NCBI RefSeq assembly: GCF_009792315.1
Contig: NZ_CP045542.1
Location: forward strand, 620,001 to 684,000
Length of the DNA stretch: 64,000 nt
Direction of reading: 5' to 3'
From: Mycoplasma sp. NEAQ87857
GTDB taxonomy: Bacteria > Bacillota_I > Bacilli_A > Mycoplasmatales > Metamycoplasmataceae
Notes under the pieces: generated by a model
What the model saw: the letters and a program-made list of their open reading frames with translations, nothing else
Told to the model about the DNA's origin: nothing
Database searches by the model: none
Shown: positions 32,452 to 43,696 of the stretch, in pieces
Numbering within the stretch: position 1 is the stretch's first letter
How the letters are laid out: every line of letters starts with the position of its first letter
Program-made: the position numbers and the translations under genes

Positions 32452-32536
32452 TGGTGCCCAAGACAGGACTTGAACCTGCACGGATTGCTCCACTAGATCC
32501 TTAGTCTAGCGTGTCTGCCAATTTCACCACTCGGGC
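32452..32536 (-). tRNA. tRNA-Leu(AAG)
   Basis: 85 nt with encoded CCA and a long variable arm, as expected of a class II tRNA. The acceptor stem starts GCCCGAG. The anticodon arm is CTAGA-CTAAGGA-TCTAG, so U33 is followed by AAG. It reads CUU; A34 is unusual in bacterial tRNAs outside tRNA-Arg(ACG). Confidence 0.88.
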
Positions 32537-32610
32537 AATTGATATTATTATACCATTATATTTAATAGTTCAAAACTATTAAAACAAATAATGATAGTAA
32601 TTTTAATACT

Positions 32611-32666
32611 ATATTTAATTACTTAATTTTTATAACTCAAATACTTAAAATTAAGTAATTAAATAT
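32611..32666. repeat. 20-bp perfect inverted repeat upstream of rarA
   Basis: ATATTTAATTACTTAATTTT and its exact complement flank a 16-nt spacer. It sits between tRNA-Leu and the rarA promoter, without a T run after it. All but two base pairs are A-T. Confidence 0.6.
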
Positions 32667-32705
32667 TAAATAAAAATGAATTAAAAGTATAATTTAAAAT
32701 AAATT

Positions 32706-33932
32706 ATGAACAAGAATTTAGCTAATCAACTTCGACCTAACAAGATCGATGATATTGTCGGTCAAACTCATGTTAAAAAGTTATTAAAACAAGTTGTAAA
32801 AAACAACCTTACAACTAGTTTTTTATTTTTCGGTGAAAGCGGTATTGGCAAAACCACTGCAGCAATGTGCTTAGCTAATGAGATGAATTTAAATTGAGGT
32901 TATTTTAATGCTAGTGTGGATGCTAAAAATAAATTAATTGAAATTTTAGATAATTGTGATGTAGTAATTATTGATGAAATTCATCGTTTAAATAAGGATA
33001 AACAAGATATTTTGCTTTCTTATTTAGAATTTGACAAAATCATAGTTTATGCAACAACTACTGAAAACCCATATTTTAAAGTAGTTCCTGCTTTAAGAAG
33101 TAGAATGCAAATTTTAGAATTATATAAATTAAGTATCAATGATATAGTAGATGGTTTAAGAAAAATAATTGATCAAAATTTTAACAATCTAAATATCAGC
33201 GATAAAATGCTAATTGAATTAGCTAATTATTCTGCAGGAGATTATCGTTCTAGCATTAATAATTTACAAATGTTAGCTTTGTTAAAATCAAATAATGAAC
33301 CAGTATCTTTAGCCGATTTAAAAGATATTATTCCTAATATTAATTTTTATAGTGATGCAAATTCAACAGCTCATTATGATAATTTATCAGCTTTTCATAA
33401 ATCTTTAAGAGGAAGTGATTATAATGCTGCTTTATATTATGGTTTATTGATTTTAAAAAGTGGTGATTATGATGGTTTATTTCGTAGAATGCTTTGTGTA
33501 GCTTATGAAGATATTGGATTGGCCTCTATTGGAATTGGATCTAGAGTCGAAAATGCAATTAAAGCTTATGAAAGATTAGGAATGCCTGAAGGAAAATTAC
33601 CTATAACTTATGCAATTATGGATTTAGCTTTAGCTCCTAAATCTAATTCAGTTTATCAAGCAATTAATCAAGTTGAGCAAGTATTAAATCAAGGTCAAAT
33701 TTATCAAGTTCCTAAACATTTAAAAGATGCTCATTATAATAGTGCTAAAAAATTAGGATATGGATTAGAATATTTATATCCACATGATTATCCTAACAAT
33801 TACATTAAACAAGATTATTTACCTAAGGAATTACTAAATTATCAATTTTTTGAATTTGGTGATAATTTAGTTGAAAAAAAATTAAAGCAATATTGAACTA
33901 ATATTAAAAAAGGAGATAAAGATGAAGTTTAA
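32706..33932 (+). CDS. rarA: Replication-associated recombination ATPase RarA
   Basis: AAA+ ATPase of the RarA/MgsA family acting at stalled replication forks. 408 residues. The N-terminus MNKNLANQLRPNKIDDIVGQ is the family start; Walker A is GESGIGKTT, Walker B is VVIIDEIHRL, sensor 1 is ATTTENP and the arginine finger region LRSRM follows. The C-terminal tetramer domain contains RRMLCVAYEDIGLA. There is no ribosome binding site; TATAAT (32688-32693) lies 12 nt before the ATG, giving a leader of only a few nt. It overlaps pheS by 11 nt (ATGAAGTTTAA). Confidence 0.93.
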
Positions 33933-34875
33933 TTTAGAAACAATTAATACTTTAGAAGATTTAAAACAAATTAAAGCTAAAGTATATTCAAATGATGGAG
34001 AAATATTTCAATTACAACAACAATTAAAATCTGCACCAGTAGATCAAAAAAAAGCTATTGGACAACAAATTAATGTTTTAAAACAAGAGTACCAAAAATT
34101 CTTTGATCTAGCTGAAGCTAGAATCAAAGAATTAGAAATTAATCGTAAAATTAATTCTGAATTTATTGATGTAACTACACCAGTATTAAAAACCGCTTCA
34201 TTAAATCCTATTACAATTATTGAAGAAAGAATGAAAGATTGATTTCTTGCTCATGGATATTATCAAGAAGAAATGGGTGAAATTGTTTCAGATTTATATA
34301 ACTTTGAACGTCTAAATATTGCAAAAGATCACCCTGCTAGAGCTATGCATGATTCATTATATTTAAATGCAACTACTTTATTAAGAACTCACAACACAGG
34401 AATTACAGCTAAAGTTTTAGAAGATAATAAAAACAAAGTAATATCAACTTTTGCAATAGGTAAAGTTTATCGTAATGATGAAGATGATGCAACTCATAGT
34501 CATCAATTTACTCAAGTAGATTTTGTAAGTGTTGGAAAAGTTAGTTTTTCTAATTTAATTTGAACTTTAAAATCATTATTATCTTATGTTTTAGAAGCAG
34601 AAATTGAAATTAGATTAAGACCTAGTTATTTCCCTTTTACTGAACCTAGTGTTGAAGTTGATATGTTTTACAATAATAGATGAATTGAAGTTTTAGGTGC
34701 AGGAATGCTTCATCCACAAGTGTTAAAACTTGCAGGATATTCAAACGAATACAATGGATTTGCAGCAGGAATAGGAATTGAAAGAATTACAATGATTAAA
34801 TATGGATTTAGTGATATTAGAGATTTATATAAAAATGATTTAAGAATAATGGAGCAATTTAGAAATGAAAGATAG
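33922..34875 (+). CDS. pheS: Phenylalanyl-tRNA synthetase alpha subunit
   Basis: Catalytic class II subunit that charges tRNA-Phe in an alpha2-beta2 enzyme. 317 residues; the N-terminal coiled coil is short, as in other mollicutes. Motif 2 shows [20 protein letters not shown] and motif 3 GIGIERITM. The start codon lies in the rarA 3' end after AAAGGAG. It overlaps ung by 11 nt (ATGAAAGATAG). The beta subunit gene follows after ung, an unusual interruption of the pheST pair. Confidence 0.96.
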
Positions 34876-35527
34876 TTTTTTAAAAATATTACAACAAGAA
34901 GGTCAAAAAGAATATTTCACTAATATTTTAAATTCCCTAAAAGCTGCTGAAATTGCAGGATTAGAAGTTTATCCACATCAAATGGATTTATTTAAAGCGT
35001 TTGAATTTTTCCAAACCAATGAAACTAAAGTTATTTTTCTAGGTCAAGATCCATATCATACTAAAGGTGTTGCTGATGGTTTGAGTTTTAGTACCAAAAG
35101 TAATAAAACTCCACCAAGTTTAAATAATATCTTTAAAGAATTAAAGAAAGATTATCCTAAAACTAAAATTGAAACTAATGATTTAACCGCTTGAGCTAAA
35201 CAAGGAGTTTTATTATTAAATACTAGCTTATCCGTGATTGCAAATAAACCTAATTCTCATAGTAAAATCGGTTGAAAAACTTTTACTTTAGAAGTAATAA
35301 AGCAGGTTCTATTAGCTAATCCTAATGTTATTGTGGTGCTTTTAGGAAAAGAAGCTCAATCATTTGTTAAAAGTTTAAATATTCCAAGTCAAAATAAAAT
35401 TGAACTATCTCATCCAAGTCCATTTAGTTATAAAAAAGGATTTGAAAATAGTGGATTATTCAAATTAATTAATAAAAAATTAAAACAAACTCATCAAACA
35501 CCAATTAAATGAGATTTAAAGAAATAA
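34865..35527 (+). CDS. ung: Uracil-DNA glycosylase
   Basis: Removes uracil from DNA. 220 residues, family 1. The catalytic water-activating motif is GQDPYH (Asp), the NTSLS segment is the uracil pocket region and HPSPFS is the minor-groove leucine-loop region. It lies between pheS and pheT, overlapping pheS and ending 9 nt before pheT. Confidence 0.96.
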
Positions 35528-35536
35528 GGAGAGTGT

Positions 35537-37699
35537 ATGATTTTATCTTTTAATCACTTAAAAAAATACTTACCAAATTATAAACTTTCAACTAAAGATG
35601 TCGAGTATGCATTAAATGAGCTTGGAATTGAAGTTGAAACAGTTACTAAATTCTCAGATGTTGAAGGTCTAGTATTTGCTAAAGTTTTAGATGTTTATCA
35701 AAATCCTGAATCTGATAGATTAGATATTGTTAAGCTTTTAACTAAAAATGGTGAAGTACAAATTCAAACTAATAATAGAATTTTAAAACCTGGAGATTTA
35801 ACTATTTGCTTTCCTGTAGGGGCAAAAAAAGGAGATATGACCTTTAATGAAGTTGTGCTTAAAGGTCATAAATCTCAAGGGATGATGGCTGCTTGAAGTG
35901 AAATTGGTTATGATTGAGAATTATTAGCAGATAAAAATCAAGTTTTAGTTTTACCTAATGATTTTGCTACCATTGAAGATGATGCAATGGCAAAATTAGG
36001 TTTAGATGATTATTTAATTGAAATTTCAACTACAGCAAACAGAAATGATGCTAATTCTTATTATATTATTGCAAAAGAACTTGCAGCATTTTTTGAAACA
36101 GATTTTGTTTTTGAAATTAATCCTGTTGAATCAAATTTTGAATCAAACTTTAAATTAGTTAATAATGAAGCAAAGGTAGATTATTTATCATTTGTTGAGG
36201 TTAAAGGTAATAAAGAAACTTCATTAGAAGATAAAATGCTTTTAGCAAAACATAATATTAGTTCAAAATTTGCTTGAAGCATTAATTTAACTAACTTATG
36301 TTTAATTGAAATAGGAGCTCCTGCTCATGTTTATGATGCAAGTAAAATTACTGATGATTTAGGTACTAAAATTACAAGTGATAAATTTGTAATTTTAGGT
36401 AATAAAGAAGTTGAAGTAAAAGATGTCTTAACTATTTGTGATAGTGAGAAAAATATTTCTTTAGCTTGTGTTATGGGATTAGAAAATACTAAAACTGAAG
36501 AATCAAGTAATGATTTATTATTTGAAATTGGGGTATTTGATCCTAAATTAATAAGACATGGAGCTAAAGAAATTAAATTAAATTCAAACTCATCAAACCA
36601 AGGTTCAAGAGTTATCACCCCAGAAATAGCTAATTTAGGTATTAATTTTATTCGTTCATACTGCAATGGTTTAGCAATCTCTCAAACTATTAATCCAATA
36701 AATGTACCAAATAAAAAAGAAATTCAACAAAATGATGAATTAATCAAAAGATATGCAAATATTAATGATTTATCAGTGTTTGATGACGCTAAAAAGAAAT
36801 TAACTAAATTAGATTTTGAATTTATTGATAATAAAATATTAGTTCCTAATTATAGATATGATGTAGAAATTTTTGAAGATATTATTGAAGAAATTTTTAG
36901 ATTTTACTCATACAAAAACTTTGAACCAGCTAAATATCTTAATGCTCCTATAGCAACAAATCAAAGAAATATTACTAAAGAAAAGTTTACAGCTGTAGGA
37001 TTTAGTGAAGTTAGAACTTTTACCTTAGTTTCAAAAGAAAAGAATTTATTAAACATCTTTGACTTTGATGCAAATATAAGCTTGATGACTTATGTTTCAA
37101 AAGAACGTGAGCAAATTCGTAATTCAATCATTACATCAATGCAAGAGGTAGTTGAATACAACCAAAAACGTAAAATGACTAATATTAATATCTTTGAAAA
37201 AGGAATGGTAAATAATAATCAAATGGTTTATGGATTAGCGTCAACTACTATGTCATTTTTAGAATTAAAACAAGTTATTATTAATTTCTTAGATGATAGA
37301 GAATTAGAATTTAAACCATTAAACGATAATCAATACATTCATCCAAATGTATCAGCATACATTCATAAAAATAATGAGTTAATTGGTTGAATTGGAAAAA
37401 TTCATCCTTTATATGATCAAACAAATGCTTTTTATGCTGAATTTAAAGAAATTCCAACTAAAAAAGCAACAAAATTTAATTCAGTAGATAATCAACAATT
37501 AAAAACTTTAGATTTAACTTTTAGTATTGATTTAAAAAATAATATCGGACAAATTATTGACCAAATTAAACAATTAGGTGATGTTTTTGAAATTATTCAA
37601 GTGGATAATTATATTAAACAAGACCAAAGAAATGTAACTTTAAGAATTACTGCTAATGAGCAAGTAATTCAAACAATTAATAACACATATAACAAATAG
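35537..37699 (+). CDS. pheT: Phenylalanyl-tRNA synthetase beta subunit
   Basis: 720 residues, the short end for PheT (about 790 in many bacteria). The N-terminal tRNA-binding OB domain (about 40-150) has SDRLDIVKL and [10 protein letters not shown]. The B3/B4 editing region lies about 200-360, the B5 domain follows, and the ferredoxin-fold anticodon-binding domain makes the last ~90 residues. GGAGAG precedes the ATG. Editing-site loss is known in some Mycoplasma PheRS; I did not test it residue by residue here. Confidence 0.95.
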
Positions 37700-37709
37700 A
37701 GGTGCAATT

Positions 37710-38981
37710 ATGTATCAAAAACTAACTTTAAATGACAAAATTGTTCAAGATGCTATTAATAATGAACTTATTAGACAAGAAAATCACATTGAATTAATTG
37801 CGAGTGAAAACTATGTTTCAGATGATGTTTTAAAAGCTCAAGGTAGTGTTTTAACTAATAAATATGGTGAAGGATATCCAAATAAAAGATATTATGGAAG
37901 CTGTGAAAATGTTGATGTAGTTGAACAAGCAGCAATAGATCGTTTAAAACAAATTTTTAATGTGAAATATGCTAATGTTCAACCTTATTCAGGATCAGTA
38001 GCTAACGCTGCTGCTATTGCTAGTGTAGTTCCTAGTGGTGGAAAAATTATGGGTCTATCATTAGATTGTGGTGGACATTTAACTCATGGTTATAAAATTA
38101 GTTTCAGTGGTATTTTTTATGATTCAGTTTCATATAAATTAGATGAAAATGGATTTTTAGACTATGATGCAATTGAAAAATTAGCAATGGAAGAAAAACC
38201 AGATTTAATAATTTGTGGTTATTCTGCTTATTCAAGATTAATTGATTTTAAAAGATTTAAAGAAATTGCTGATAAATGTGGAGCTAAATTAATGGCTGAT
38301 ATAGCTCATATAGCAGGATTAATAGCTGCTGGAGAACATCCTTCACCTGTTGGTTATGCTGATATTATTACTTCAACAACTCATAAAACTTTAAGAGGTG
38401 GTAGAGGTGGAATTATTATGACTAATGATGAAGCTATTGCTACTAAAATGAATCGTTGAGTATTTCCTGGATATCAAGGAGGACCTTTATTTCATGCTAT
38501 TGCAGGAAAAGCTGTAAGTTTTTATGAAGCTCTTCAACCTCAATTTAAAGAATATGCAAAAAATATTAAATTAAATGCTCAAAAATTCTGTCAAGCTTTT
38601 ATTGACAAAGGAGCTTATATAGTAAGTGGTGGAACTGATAATCACTTATTTATGATTGATGTTTTAAAAACATATAACATTAATGGAAAACAAGCAGAAA
38701 CTTTATTAGAAAAAATTCATATCACTATCAATAAAAACACTATTCCTTATGATACATTATCACCTACTTTAGGTAGTGGAATTAGATTAGGAACAGCAGC
38801 TATGACAAGTAGAAAATTTACTAAATGAAATGAATTAGCTGATATTATTGATTATGTTTTAAGAAACTGTGAGTGATTAGAATCAAATGATTCTGCAGCT
38901 TTAGCTAAATTAGCTGAATTAAAAAATCAAGTAATTAAGCTAACTGAAGAATTTCCAATTATTAAAAATTATTTAGTTTAA
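37710..38981 (+). CDS. glyA: Serine hydroxymethyltransferase
   Basis: PLP enzyme interconverting serine and glycine with tetrahydrofolate. 423 residues, normal length. The N-terminal SENYVS motif and the PLP lysine Lys226 in [13 protein letters not shown] are visible. GAGGTG precedes the ATG, 10 nt behind pheT. It is the last gene of the rarA-pheS-ung-pheT-glyA run and has a terminator immediately after the stop. Confidence 0.97.
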
Positions 38982-39005
38982 AATGGACTTCTTGTCCATT
39001 TTTTT
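38980..39005 (+). terminator. Terminator of glyA
   Basis: AAATGGAC / GTCCATTT with a 5-nt loop and seven Ts. Confidence 0.8.
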
Positions 39006-39098
39006 GTCATAGCAAAAGCATTATATTTATCAAGTTATATAAATTAACTAAGGTAATGTTTTTATTTTATTAGAAATAGAAGCAAAATTGATATGGAA

Positions 39099-39140
39099 AA
39101 AATGATAATTTTCTAAGAAAAAATATCATTTTGCTATAAT
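39099..39140 (+). promoter_or_regulatory. pst promoter with flanking inverted repeat
   Basis: TATAAT at 39135-39140, 10 nt before the pstS ATG. AAAATGATA (39099-39107) and TATCATTTT (39124-39132) form a 9-bp inverted repeat with a 16-nt spacer around the -35 position. It could be the site of an unknown phosphate regulator, as no PhoB box is expected in mycoplasmas. Confidence 0.5.
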
Positions 39141-39150
39141 CATTGCAAGA

Positions 39151-40293
39151 ATGAAAACAAATATAAAAAAGACATTTAAGAAAAAAAATTTTCTTTTTTC
39201 ACTTGCTTTAGCTCCAGTAGTTGGGGCGGTTGTTTTGTTTGCAAGTACATGACAAAACGCAAAGGTTGTCACTGCATCTGGATCGAGTGCAGTGCAGCCT
39301 TTTTTTGACCTTTTAGCTAAGCAATACATTAATGAATCGAAAAAAAACATTGAAATTAGTGTTCAAGCTGGTGGAAGCGGTACAGGAATTAATAATGTTG
39401 CAAGAAATAAATCTACTATTGGACTTTCAAGTAAATCTCCAAGTAAAATGGTAAAATCAAGTACTCAATTACAAGAATTATGAACTAAAAATAAACTTAA
39501 AACTATTACTATTGCTCATGAAGGGATTGTTTTAATTGCTAAATTACCTAAAGATGTTAATTTAACAATTAATCAAAACAATATCGCTAAGATTTATCAA
39601 GCCTTTAGTGGAAATGAACAAGTTTTTATTAATGATTTAATCAAAAATCCAATTAGAAATAATTTTAGTTTAAAACCATTTGCTAGAGAAGGTGGAGGAA
39701 GTACTAGTGGTACTGCTCAAGCGTTTTATGAGGATAATGGTTTTAAAAATATTAATTTACCAACTAAAGTTAAAGATATTCTTCAAGGTAAGCAAAATTA
39801 CGGACCATATACAACTTCAACTAGTGAATCAAATAGTCAAACTTATGAATTATTTGCAAAAGATGGAAATCAAGATGGTTCAATCACCTATTTATCTTTA
39901 GGTTATGTATTAAATAATAAACAAAAAATACTAAATGATGGATTTACTATCTTGTCTTATGAAATTAATGATCAACAATATCAACCCACAGTAGCAAATA
40001 TTCAAAATAATTTATACAACTGAAAAAGACCAATTGATTTAATTACTTCGATTAACAATTATGGTCAACGAGGAATTATTGAATGAATTTTATTTGATGA
40101 TTCAAAAACAAAAACCAAGATTTTTAACGATAATGGAATGGTACCATTATCGTTAGAGCAATTAAGTTCAATGTTTTATGATTTAAATAGTTCTAAAGAA
40201 TTAAGCTATGAATATTTAAAGGAAAATTTAACTAAATTTTGAGTTGATGATAATCAATTAAAAAGTTTTGGAGTAAATGATGAACAAAATTAA
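39151..40293 (+). CDS. pstS: Phosphate-binding protein PstS
   Basis: Extracellular phosphate receptor of the Pst importer. 380 residues. The N-terminal segment (about 14-32) is hydrophobic but has no lipobox Cys, so it is probably an uncleaved anchor or secreted, unlike the lipoproteins elsewhere in the window. Phosphate-binding loops are TASGSSAVQPFF, AGGSGTGI and REGGGSTSGT. There is no ribosome binding site and the -10 box is 10 nt before the ATG, so the transcript would be nearly leaderless. It starts the pst operon. Confidence 0.92.
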
Positions 40294-42154
40294 AAATAAA
40301 TTACTAAAATCCATTTCACAAAGTGCTAGTTTTTTAGTAATTTTGTTATTTATTGCTATTTTAATTACAATTATTATTTTTTCAATTCCGGGTTTAAAAA
40401 CTTATGGATGAAGTTTATTTAGTTTAAATTTTAATTTAAATAAAGACCAAGCAGGGATTTGATTACCATTATTAATTACACTGGTTTTAGTCTGTTTTGG
40501 AGTAATTTTAGGAACCTTTATTGGAATTAATTTTGCTTTATTTACTTTTTATAAATTAAACAATAGATTAAAAAGAATTATTGAAGTAATTATGAGCATT
40601 TTTAGTGCTTTACCTTCAGTTGTTTTTGGACTTTTTGCTTTAGAAATTATTGGACTTTTTGTAACTAAAGTTCTAGGAATGAAAACTAGTTTAAATTTAG
40701 TTAATGCTATTATTATGCTTGGTTTTATGGTTGTTCCTAATATTTTTTCAAGTGTATATAATGCTTTAAAAGTTAATAATCAAAACTCATATTTAACAGG
40801 AATTGCTCTAGGTATTAAAAAAACTACAGTAGTTCATAAAATTGTTAAAAAGGAAATTAAAAATGAAATAACTACAGGAATAGTTTTAGCAATTGGTAGA
40901 TTAATTGGTGAAACTATGGCATTGAATTTTATTTTAAATAGTCAAAATTATGATGCAGGATTTGAAAGTGGATTTTTAGGTTTTTGAAATAGTGGTTTAA
41001 AAACATTAAGTGTTGTTATTGCATATAACTTTTTCTCTGAAAGTGGAGGAGAAAGTTTAAAAAGTATTTTATACTTCTTTGGTTTAATTATTTTTATTAT
41101 TACTACTATTATTAATTTAGTATTACAAATTCTTAATAATCCTAAATTATTACTTAAGAGTAAAAAACTTCAACAATTTAATCAAAAATTAGTAGCTATT
41201 ATTAGTTGAATACCTAGAAAAATTATTCAACCATTTATATCTAAAAATCAAAATTATAATTCTAAAATCTATGATATTTATAAACAAGTTATAGAAATTA
41301 TTGCTTTTGGATTAATTACATTATTTATTACAAGTTATGTATTATTTATTGTGATTAATGGTGCTCATGCTTTAAGTTTAGAATCTAGCAGTGTCTTTAG
41401 TTTTGGCTCAGATTCTACTGGTAGAGCAATCATAAATACTTTAGTAATTATTTTCTATGCTATTTTAATCACAGTACCATTTGCGTTATTAAGTGCAATT
41501 TATTTATCAGAGTATTTAAATAATAAAGCTATTAAAAACATTTTTGTATTCTTTATTGATGCATTAAACTCTACTCCTACAATTATTTTTGGGATTTTTG
41601 GTTTAAGTTTCTTTGTTGAAACTTTAGCATTAGGACCTAATGGAAACCATAATGCATCATTAATTGCAGGTATTTTAACTATATCATTAGTGATCTTATC
41701 ACAAATGATTCGTGGATTTTATAATGCATTTAGATTAGTACCTGATTTATATCGTATTAATGCAATAGCTTTAGGGATTAAAAAATATCAATTTATATTT
41801 AAGATCTTATTACCTAAATCATTTGGAATGATTTTATCTGTTGTATTAACTGCTATTAGTAAAATTATTTCTGAATCTGCACCATTATTTTTAACTGCAG
41901 GATTAACTTCATCAAGAGATTTTGGAATTAATTTATGAGGTCAAACTTTAACCACTAGATTAATTAGTCAGCTATATTCAAACAACCCTAATGCAACTAA
42001 TATAATGTATGAATGTGCTTTAATTGCATCGATTTTAATTGTGATTATTGTGCTTTTAGCTAAAGTTGTAATTCCAAACTGATCTAACATTAAACTTTGA
42101 TTTAATAGGAGAAAATATGCAAGAAGCAATTTTAAAAAACAAACTATCAATTAA
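40280..42154 (+). CDS. Fused phosphate permease PstC-PstA
   Basis: Membrane channel of the Pst importer in one 624-residue chain. The N-terminal half (about 1-310) is a PstC-like permease with GIALGIKKTTVVHKIV as its EAA-type loop; the C-terminal half (about 330-610) is PstA-like with INAIALGIKKYQFIFKILLPKS. Each half has about six helices. The frame is uninterrupted between them. Start: the second of two adjacent ATGs, 6 nt after GGAG; the first (40277) is also possible. It overlaps pstS by 14 nt and pstB by 38 nt. Confidence 0.92.
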
Positions 42155-42968
42155 AGAAAAAAATGATTTAAACAACAATGTTAATAATTGTTGTTTAAAA
42201 GAATTTGATCCTAATATTATTTTCGATATAAGAAACTTTAATTTAGTTTATCAATCAGGTAAAAAAGCATTAAATAATATTAATCTAAAAATCAAAGAAA
42301 ATATGGTTACTGCCTTCATTGGTCCTTCAGGTTGTGGTAAAAGTACTTTATTAAAATCATTAAATAAAATGCATGATCTAAATTCTAAAAATCAATTAAC
42401 TGGAAATATGTATTTTAAGGATTTAGATATTAGATTTAAAGGTATTGATGATTATAAATTACGTACAACTATTGGAATGGTATTTCAAAATCCTGCACCT
42501 TTTCCTATTTCTATTTATGAAAATATAGCTTTTGCTTTAAGAAATAAAGGAATTACTGATACTAATCAAATTGATCAAATTGTAGTTGATGTTTTACAAA
42601 AAGTTAATTTATATAACGAAGTTAAAGATGATTTAAATAAAATAGCTACTGAACTTTCAGGAGGTCAACAACAAAGATTATGTATTGCTAGAGTTATTGC
42701 TTTAGAACCAAAAGTAATATTAATGGATGAACCAACTAGTGCCTTAGATCCCATTTCAGTAGCTATGGTAGAGGATTTAATCTTAGAACTTAAAGGTAAA
42801 TATACTATTATTATAGTAACTCACTCAATGTCTCAAGCTCAAAGAATTAGTGATGAAACAGTGTTTTTATATAAAGGTGAAATTATTGAACATCAAAAAA
42901 CAAGAAAATTATTCACTGACCCAGATTGTGAAATGACTAAGAAATACATTACAGGGAGAATGATCTAA
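42117..42968 (+). CDS. pstB: Phosphate ABC transporter ATPase PstB
   Basis: Cytoplasmic ATPase of the Pst importer. 283 residues. Walker A is GPSGCGKST (69-77), the Q-loop is MVFQNPAPFP (typical of PstB), the signature is LSGGQQQR and Walker B is VILMDEPTSALDP. The first ~34 residues are an extension before the ABC fold. AGGAG lies before the ATG, inside the permease gene, so the long overlap is probably real. It shares one nt with phoU (TAATG). Confidence 0.95.
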   Translation: MQEAILKNKLSIKEKNDLNNNVNNCCLKEFDPNIIFDIRNFNLVYQSGKKALNNINLKIKENMVTAFIGPSGCGKSTLLKSLNKMHDLNSKNQLTGNMYFKDLDIRFKGIDDYKLRTTIGMVFQNPAPFPISIYENIAFALRNKGITDTNQIDQIVVDVLQKVNLYNEVKDDLNKIATELSGGQQQRLCIARVIALEPKVILMDEPTSALDPISVAMVEDLILELKGKYTIIIVTHSMSQAQRISDETVFLYKGEIIEHQKTRKLFTDPDCEMTKKYITGRMI

Positions 42969-43648
42969 TGGCAATTAATTTTACTTTATTAAAAAAAGAT
43001 GAAAAAATTATTAAAAAACAATTTATGGATTATGTTGCTCATTCAATTACTATGAATCAACATTTGATTAATGTAATTAATCAAATTAATAGTAATTTGA
43101 CTAATGATGAATCATTTGTAAAAATTTATAACTTAGAGCAAGAATCGAATCACATGCATCAAACTATTTTAGATGATGCTGTATGATTAATTTCTAAAGA
43201 ACAACCTATAGCTAACCACTTAAGATACTTTATAAGTATCATCAATTCCTTGTTTGATATCGAAAGAATTTGTGATTATTCAGATCGAATTGCAAGATTT
43301 TTAGAAAAAGAAATTAATAAAACTTCTAATTATGAATATGATTTAATGATTAGTTTAATTACCCAAGTAGTTGAATTTGGTCAAATGATTTATGATGCTT
43401 TAGATAGTCATAATGTTGAACAAATTTATTTAGAATTAAAAGTTAAATATGATTTATTTGTTAATATGTATAAATCTAAAACTAAAGAAATATTAAATCA
43501 TTCTAATATTAATCAAATGCACTTATTATCATTTTTTACCTTATTAAAAAGTGTTGATCGTGCAGTAGATCATTATATTAATATATTAGAAAACTTCATT
43601 TTTGTTAATGATATTAACTTCTTTAATAAGCATAAAAAGATTAATTAA
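42968..43648 (+). CDS. phoU: Phosphate transport regulator PhoU
   Basis: 226 residues, all helical, of the PhoU family that restrains the Pst importer when phosphate is plentiful. Two repeats of a three-helix unit are expected; the family's Glu/Asp metal-binding pattern is seen as FDIERICDYSDRIARFLE in the first repeat and SVDRAVDHYINI in the second. No PhoR/PhoB genes are nearby, so its action is presumably direct on the transporter. Last gene of the operon, with a terminator after it. Confidence 0.92.
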
Positions 43649-43665
43649 GTTATTAAACCAATATT

Positions 43666-43696
43666 AAAAATAGACAAATTATATTTGTCTATTTTT
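43666..43696. terminator. Bidirectional terminator after phoU
   Basis: AAAAATAGACAAA / TTTGTCTATTTTT, 13 bp, 5-nt loop. The stop codon of the convergent minus-strand gene lies in it. Confidence 0.8.
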
